Part shown: in pieces, positions 14,205 through 18,043 of the stretch
Position numbering within the stretch: the stretch's first letter is position 1
Layout of the letters: each line of letters starts with the position of its first letter
Source: Clostridia bacterium
Lineage (GTDB): Bacteria; Bacillota; Clostridia; Christensenellales; Aristaeellaceae
Direction of reading: 5' to 3'
Length of the DNA: 18,043 bases
Assembly: GCA_016296675.1 (NCBI GenBank)
Contig: JAEDIV010000038.1
Coordinates: forward strand, 1 to 18,043
The notes under the pieces: generated by a model
Told to the model about the DNA's origin: nothing
The model's input: only the letters and a program-made list of their open reading frames with translations
Databases searched by the model: none
Position numbers and translations under genes: made by a program

Positions 14205-17165
14205 TTACATGAAGTCGTCCTCACCGAAAAGCTCGATGTATTGTTCACGGGTGATGAGTACTTCGCGGGACTTGCTGCCTTCGGACTGGCTGACCAGGCC
14301 GCGTGCGGCCATTTCATCGATCAGGCGGCCGGCTCTGGCATAGCCGACGCGCAGCTTTCTTTGCAGCATGCTGATGGAAGCCTGTCCTGCGTCCATGACG
14401 GCACGGACTGCCACGGGGAACAGTTCGTCGACCGTGTTGTCGGCTTCTTCCTCGCGTTTGTCGCTCTTTTCAGCGTCCGAGAGAACCGCGTTTTCCATAT
14501 GGGAAATGATGTCCTCATCGAAATTGGTGTCGTGAATGCTGGAAATGTAATTGACGACGTTCTGAACTTCATCCTCGCTGACCCACGCGCCCTGAATACG
14601 GATGGGCTTGTTGCGGTCGGGCGGCAGATACAGCATATCGCCGCGGCCGAGGAGCGATTCTGCGCCGTAGGAGTCCAGAATGGTTCGGGAGTCGACGCCG
14701 CTGGCAACGGTAAAGGCGATTCGCGTCGGAATGTTGGCTTTGATGACGCCGGTGATGACGTTGACGGACGGACGCTGGGTTGCGATGACCAGGTGCATGC
14801 CGGCGGCGCGGGCGAGCTGGGCCAGGCGGTTGATAGCTTCTTCTACGTCGTGCGGCGCGGTCATCATAAGGTCGGCAAGCTCGTCGACAATGATGACGAT
14901 CTGCGGCATGGGCTTTTCGCCCGGCTGCAGCTTTTTGTTGTAGGACTGGATGTTTTTTGCGCCTCTTGCGGCAAATTCCTTATATCTCCTCGTCATTTCG
15001 CTGACCGCCCATTCAAGCGCGCTTGCGGCTTTCTTGGGATCGGTTACGACGGGAACAAGGAGGTGGGGAATGGTGTTATAGACATTGAGCTCGACCATTT
15101 TGGGGTCGATCATAATCATGCGCACTTCTTCGGGCGTTGCGCGGAAGAGGATGGAAATGATGATCGCGTTTATGCAGACCGATTTACCGGAACCGGTCTG
15201 GCCGGCAATCAGGACGTGGGGCATACTGGCAAGGTCGGCGACGATCATCTTTCCGCTGTTGTCTTTTCCGAGCGCCACAGCCAGACGCGACGCAGCTTTT
15301 CTCGCTTCGTTTGATTCCAGAACATCGCGCAGATGGACGACTTCCTTTTTAAGGTTCGGAAGCTCGACGCCAACAGCGCTCTTTCCGGGGATCGGGGCTT
15401 CGATGCGGACAGTTTCGGCTGCAAGGTTCATGGCGATGTCGTCAGCATACTGGGTGATCTTGCTGACCTTGATGCCGGGCGCGGGAAGCAGCTCAAAACG
15501 GGTGACGGCAGGGCCGTGGGAGATACCGATGATCTTGACCTGAATGGAGAAGGACTGAAGCGTCTGAACAAGCAGCTCCGCCCTTTGCATATCGGCGGGA
15601 TCATAGCCTTCCTTGGGTACGACATAGCCGCTGGTTTCCATAAGGTCGATGGGCGGGAAGTCGTATTCATCACCGGGCGCTTCTTCCTTCATGCCGGCAA
15701 GCTTGGTCTTGGGCACGTATTCCTCTTTTTTGATATCGGTCGAACCTTCGAAGAAAGAGGGCTTGGGCTCCATGGGCGGCTTTTTGGCCGCGGGTGCTTC
15801 ACAGACTTCTTCATGGGGTTCGTATTTGGGTTCACGCTTGGGTACGGACGGTTTCTTTTCCTCGTATACGGGTTTGACAGGAGCTTCCTGATTCGGCCGC
15901 TTGGGCTGAGGTGAGGGCATGTCGTATGCGGGGATCGCATAATCGTCCGGCGCATATTTGGGTTCGGACTTGGTGGATTTGGTCTTTTTGAAGGATTCGG
16001 GAACGGAATAGCCGAGGATGGGCTGAGGCGCCTTTGAATGATCGCTCAGGGCGCTTTTTACGTATTTGCGGTTGCGCTCTTCATCGCTTTCCATTCGGAC
16101 GGCTTCCATAAGATCAATTTTATCAATGGAAACAGGCGAGGACTGGGAAGATGCTTTCTTTGCAGCGGTCTTTTTCTGCGCGGGCTTTTTCTTCGGAAGC
16201 TCCTCGAGATTGTCTTCGTATGTATAATTTTCCCGTCCGGCGGAAACGGTCGGTACTTCAAATGCGCCCTTCTTTTTGCCGATGGGCGTTCTTGCGGGTT
16301 CTTTTCCGTCGTTTCTTAAGTCGGGAAGGCGGATGGGCGCTTTGGTATTTACGCTGTAAGCGTCCAAAATGGGTTCGTCATAAATGCGCGCGCCGGTTGA
16401 GGCGGAGGGGTTGCGGGTGTTTTTCGGTGCGATTTCAAAAATATCCGACTGCCGCTTGGAGATGCGGACAGGAGAAACGGTTTTGCGGGCGGGCGTGGTT
16501 TGCGTGTGCGCTGCCGGCTCCGTGCGCTTGGGAATCAGCGTTTTACTGGCTCTGTCTTCTTTGGGCGTCTGCGCGCGTTTATCGCTGATTTTATCCATCA
16601 CGCGTTCAATTGAGAACGTGCCTGCGGCAAACAGAGTCAGAATAACGCCCAGAATGCTGATCATAAGAACGCCGAGTTTGCCCATGAAGCTGTAAAAGGG
16701 CCATGCGAGCAGTGCGCCGAGCGCGCCGCCGCCGATGCGGGATGTGAAGGCAAAAGAGATGAAATTCACATAGGAAGTGTATTTCATCTGCGCGGCGATG
16801 GTTTCAATGGAGAATGCTTCTATGAAGGTGAGCAGAAAAAGGTATACGACGAGCGTGGTGATAACGCATTTCTGCGTCATCTTTTTGTCGCCGCGCGCTT
16901 TTAAGATCCAAAAGCCGGTAACCGCCGTCAGAATCGGCGCGGACCAGAGCATGCCGCCGAAGAGGCCCTTTAAAAACTGTTTGACAGAATAAAGGGGCTT
17001 GTATTCACTTGCGCTCATAATCAGCACCAAGAGAAGCAAACCTGTAATTCCGTACATAAAAACGCCCAAAAACTCGTGGCGGATGAGATTCTCCGCCTGT
17101 TTGCCTTTATTGCCACGCGCGCCCTGACTTCTTGAAGACGCGCCGGATGAAGCTGTTTTAGCCAT
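14205..17165 (-). CDS. ftsK: FtsK/SpoIIIE family DNA translocase
   Basis: The 986-residue septal DNA pump has the three parts of the family. Residues 30-190 form several membrane segments that anchor it at the division or sporulation septum. Residues about 195-520 are a long linker rich in Pro, Lys and Glu, longer than in Bacillus SpoIIIE. The motor follows, with Walker A G-Q-T-G-S-G-K-S at 655-662 and Walker B I-V-I-I-V-D-E-L-A-D near 760. The last 70 or so residues are the gamma winged-helix domain (L-R-V-G-Y-A-R-A-G-R-L-I-D), which reads KOPS/SRS orientation signals on the chromosome. From the sequence I cannot decide between a vegetative FtsK role and a sporulation SpoIIIE role; one protein may do both. 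The ATG has AGGAGG upstream. It is the first gene of the operon. Confidence 0.95.
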   Translation of the reverse strand: MAKTASSGASSRSQGARGNKGKQAENLIRHEFLGVFMYGITGLLLLVLIMSASEYKPLYSVKQFLKGLFGGMLWSAPILTAVTGFWILKARGDKKMTQKCVITTLVVYLFLLTFIEAFSIETIAAQMKYTSYVNFISFAFTSRIGGGALGALLAWPFYSFMGKLGVLMISILGVILTLFAAGTFSIERVMDKISDKRAQTPKEDRASKTLIPKRTEPAAHTQTTPARKTVSPVRISKRQSDIFEIAPKNTRNPSASTGARIYDEPILDAYSVNTKAPIRLPDLRNDGKEPARTPIGKKKGAFEVPTVSAGRENYTYEDNLEELPKKKPAQKKTAAKKASSQSSPVSIDKIDLMEAVRMESDEERNRKYVKSALSDHSKAPQPILGYSVPESFKKTKSTKSEPKYAPDDYAIPAYDMPSPQPKRPNQEAPVKPVYEEKKPSVPKREPKYEPHEEVCEAPAAKKPPMEPKPSFFEGSTDIKKEEYVPKTKLAGMKEEAPGDEYDFPPIDLMETSGYVVPKEGYDPADMQRAELLVQTLQSFSIQVKIIGISHGPAVTRFELLPAPGIKVSKITQYADDIAMNLAAETVRIEAPIPGKSAVGVELPNLKKEVVHLRDVLESNEARKAASRLAVALGKDNSGKMIVADLASMPHVLIAGQTGSGKSVCINAIIISILFRATPEEVRMIMIDPKMVELNVYNTIPHLLVPVVTDPKKAASALEWAVSEMTRRYKEFAARGAKNIQSYNKKLQPGEKPMPQIVIIVDELADLMMTAPHDVEEAINRLAQLARAAGMHLVIATQRPSVNVITGVIKANIPTRIAFTVASGVDSRTILDSYGAESLLGRGDMLYLPPDRNKPIRIQGAWVSEDEVQNVVNYISSIHDTNFDEDIISHMENAVLSDAEKSDKREEEADNTVDELFPVAVRAVMDAGQASISMLQRKLRVGYARAGRLIDEMAARGLVSQSEGSKSREVLITREQYIELFGEDDFM

Positions 17166-17202
17166 GATTCCTCCTGTAAAATGGATTCCCTTCCAAGCTT
17201 AC

Positions 17203-17231
17203 ATTATACAACAATTGCTTGTAAATTGCAA
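17203..17231 (-). promoter_or_regulatory. Sigma-A promoter of the ftsK operon
   Basis: On the minus strand TTGCAA (17231-17226), a 17-base spacer and a perfect TATAAT (17208-17203) lie about 38 bases before the ftsK start. Gene spacing downstream shows no other promoter or terminator, so this likely drives all six genes down to 8544. Confidence 0.85.
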
Positions 17232-17265
17232 CCGCGCAGAGAATGAACGCAATTAAGCGCGGCGG

Positions 17266-17273
17266 CATACAGT
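17266..17273 (+). promoter_or_regulatory. Candidate mother-cell sporulation promoter -10 (sigma-E/K type)
   Basis: CATACAGT matches the sigma-E -10 consensus (CATACA-T) and the CATA core shared with sigma-K. It lies about 20 bases before the AAAGGAG ribosome-binding site of the next gene, a fitting distance for a promoter. The -35 region (around AACGCA) is not a strong match. No sigma-A promoter is seen on this strand. Confidence 0.4.
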
Positions 17274-17308
17274 GAAATGAAACCCGTATGGAAAGGAGAA
17301 ATGTCTTC

Positions 17309-17959
17309 GTGGCATATTCGGGAAGCTGTGGGCGCGGCCCGCAAAATCGAAACGGAAGCAACCTCAGAAACGGAAGGCGCAGATACGGCGCGCTCAATGC
17401 CGTCGGCGGATTTTCGCATGATCCGCGTTACATGATCATCGGGGAAAACGGAAACACAAATGATCCCATTTATCGGGGTCCCTGTCCGCCCAATCCGGAC
17501 GGAACGGATCTCGAGGATGTATACGGCAGTTTTTACCATGAGGGGGAACTGGATGTAACGGAGTCTTCGCCTACGGTGACGACGGGTGATGGCGCAGTAT
17601 ACAGACGAATCGAACTGAATGCGACAAGCATCATGAGCGAAGAAGGAATCGTGAAGGAAAGAACGCGGGTGTTGATCCTTGATCCCGGCATCTACTATAT
17701 CGTCTACAATTTCAATGTGCCCGAAACCGCGCAGGTCTCTGCTTCCATTTCGCTTCTTTATAACCGCGAAAGAATTCCGGGAACGACGGTTTCCATTCAG
17801 AAGGGCGAAGAGGATGCGGGTGTGCATGCGTCTGGACAGGCGCTGATTGAAGTGGATGCAAACGGCGCGGAGATTATTCTGGGCACGACGGGACTTTTCT
17901 CGCTTACGCCGGATACCTTTGAAAATATTGTGAGTTTGACCGTGTTTTCCATCGCTTAG
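17309..17959 (+). CDS. Small spore-surface-like protein with BclA C-terminal-like domain
   Basis: The protein is 216 residues from the GTG at 17309. The N-terminal third is low in hydrophobics and rich in Gly, Asn and Arg, with a G-P-C-P-P-N-P-D-G spacer. The C-terminal 115 or so residues look like the jelly-roll domain of exosporium BclA and related C1q/TNF-like proteins. The supporting stretches are I-L-D-P-G-I-Y-Y-I-V-Y-N-F-N-V, S-I-S-L-L-Y-N-R-E-R-I-P-G-T-T-V-S and G-Q-A-L-I-E-V-D. No collagen repeats or signal peptide are present. The frame opens at an ATG at 17288, but that ATG lies over the AAAGGAG site that serves the GTG ten bases later. The family call is from pattern only; an unrelated beta-sandwich is possible. 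Confidence 0.65.
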   Translation: MAYSGSCGRGPQNRNGSNLRNGRRRYGALNAVGGFSHDPRYMIIGENGNTNDPIYRGPCPPNPDGTDLEDVYGSFYHEGELDVTESSPTVTTGDGAVYRRIELNATSIMSEEGIVKERTRVLILDPGIYYIVYNFNVPETAQVSASISLLYNRERIPGTTVSIQKGEEDAGVHASGQALIEVDANGAEIILGTTGLFSLTPDTFENIVSLTVFSIA

Positions 17960-17964
17960 CCTGT

Positions 17965-17992
17965 AAAAAGCAGTCGGTTGATGCCGGCTGCT
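17965..17992 (-). terminator. Hairpin with T-run on the minus strand
   Basis: AGCAGTCGG (17969-17977) pairs with CCGGCTGCT (17984-17992) with one wobble pair. The A-run at 17965-17969 becomes a T-run on the minus strand, so it would stop transcription entering from the right. It also follows the spore-like gene directly and could protect its transcript. Confidence 0.6.
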
Positions 17993-17996
17993 CAAG

Positions 17997-18023
17997 CCAT
18001 CAAAAAAGTACCTTTTTTGATGG
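17997..18023. terminator. Perfect 12-bp inverted repeat with A/T run
   Basis: CCATCAAAAAAG (17997-18008) and CTTTTTTGATGG (18012-18023) are perfect complements around the three-base loop TAC. The A and T runs lie inside the stem, so this may be a two-way terminator or a small repeat. Its function is not certain. Confidence 0.5.
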
Positions 18024-18043
18024 GAAGGGCCGATCCCCTGAAA

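Noticed and set aside
14241..15314. Antisense frame of 357 codons opposite ftsK
   Set aside because: It lies fully within the conserved motor domain of ftsK and has no credible start signals.

Overview
The window looks like a chromosomal segment of a spore-forming Firmicute, most likely class Clostridia. Four things support this: a tightly packed ftsK/spoIIIE-rimO-pgsA-cinA operon, an RsfA-like regulator with Myb-type motifs, a small spore-surface-like protein behind a candidate sporulation promoter, and short hairpin repeats of a style I associate with gut Clostridia. Shine-Dalgarno sequences (AGGAGG, GGGAGG) and sigma-A promoters with 17-base spacers are clear. The genus cannot be named from the sequence alone.

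Layout. Positions 1-2000 are a rearranged, AT-richer patch. A membrane-anchored protein of unknown function lies between two copies of the same sequence. The right copy is the end of an intact metallophosphoesterase gene. The left copy is a remnant of that gene with its middle removed. A broken acetyltransferase and a hairpin repeat sit next to the right copy. Positions 2728-3146 hold a DUF1858 redox protein and its promoter and terminator, and 3147-3899 the RsfA-like regulator. Positions 3900-4124 are non-coding and filled with hairpins, including a 76-base REPIN-like palindrome. Positions 4125-8454 hold a divergent pair: a GHL6-type glycoside hydrolase and a membrane-bound AraC-family regulator, which together look like a small carbohydrate-sensing unit. 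A terminator usable from both sides closes this block at 8453-8491.

Positions 8544-17165 are one minus-strand operon read from a strong promoter at 17203-17231: ftsK (DNA translocase), rimO (S12 methylthiotransferase), pgsA (phospholipid synthesis), cinA, a TetM-like ribosomal GTPase, and a RimJ/RimL-type acetyltransferase. Genes are 2-27 bases apart or overlap. In many Firmicutes recA follows cinA. Here that place is taken by the GTPase and acetyltransferase, giving the operon a translation-related tail. Divergent from ftsK is a small protein resembling the C-terminal domain of exosporium BclA proteins, behind a sequence matching mother-cell sigma-E/K -10 elements. The window ends in two hairpins.

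Most of the window is ordinary housekeeping. The parts most worth a second look are the deletion-bearing duplication at the left end, the paired-hairpin element with compensating stem changes, the GTPase in the recA position, and the candidate spore protein divergent from the DNA translocase.
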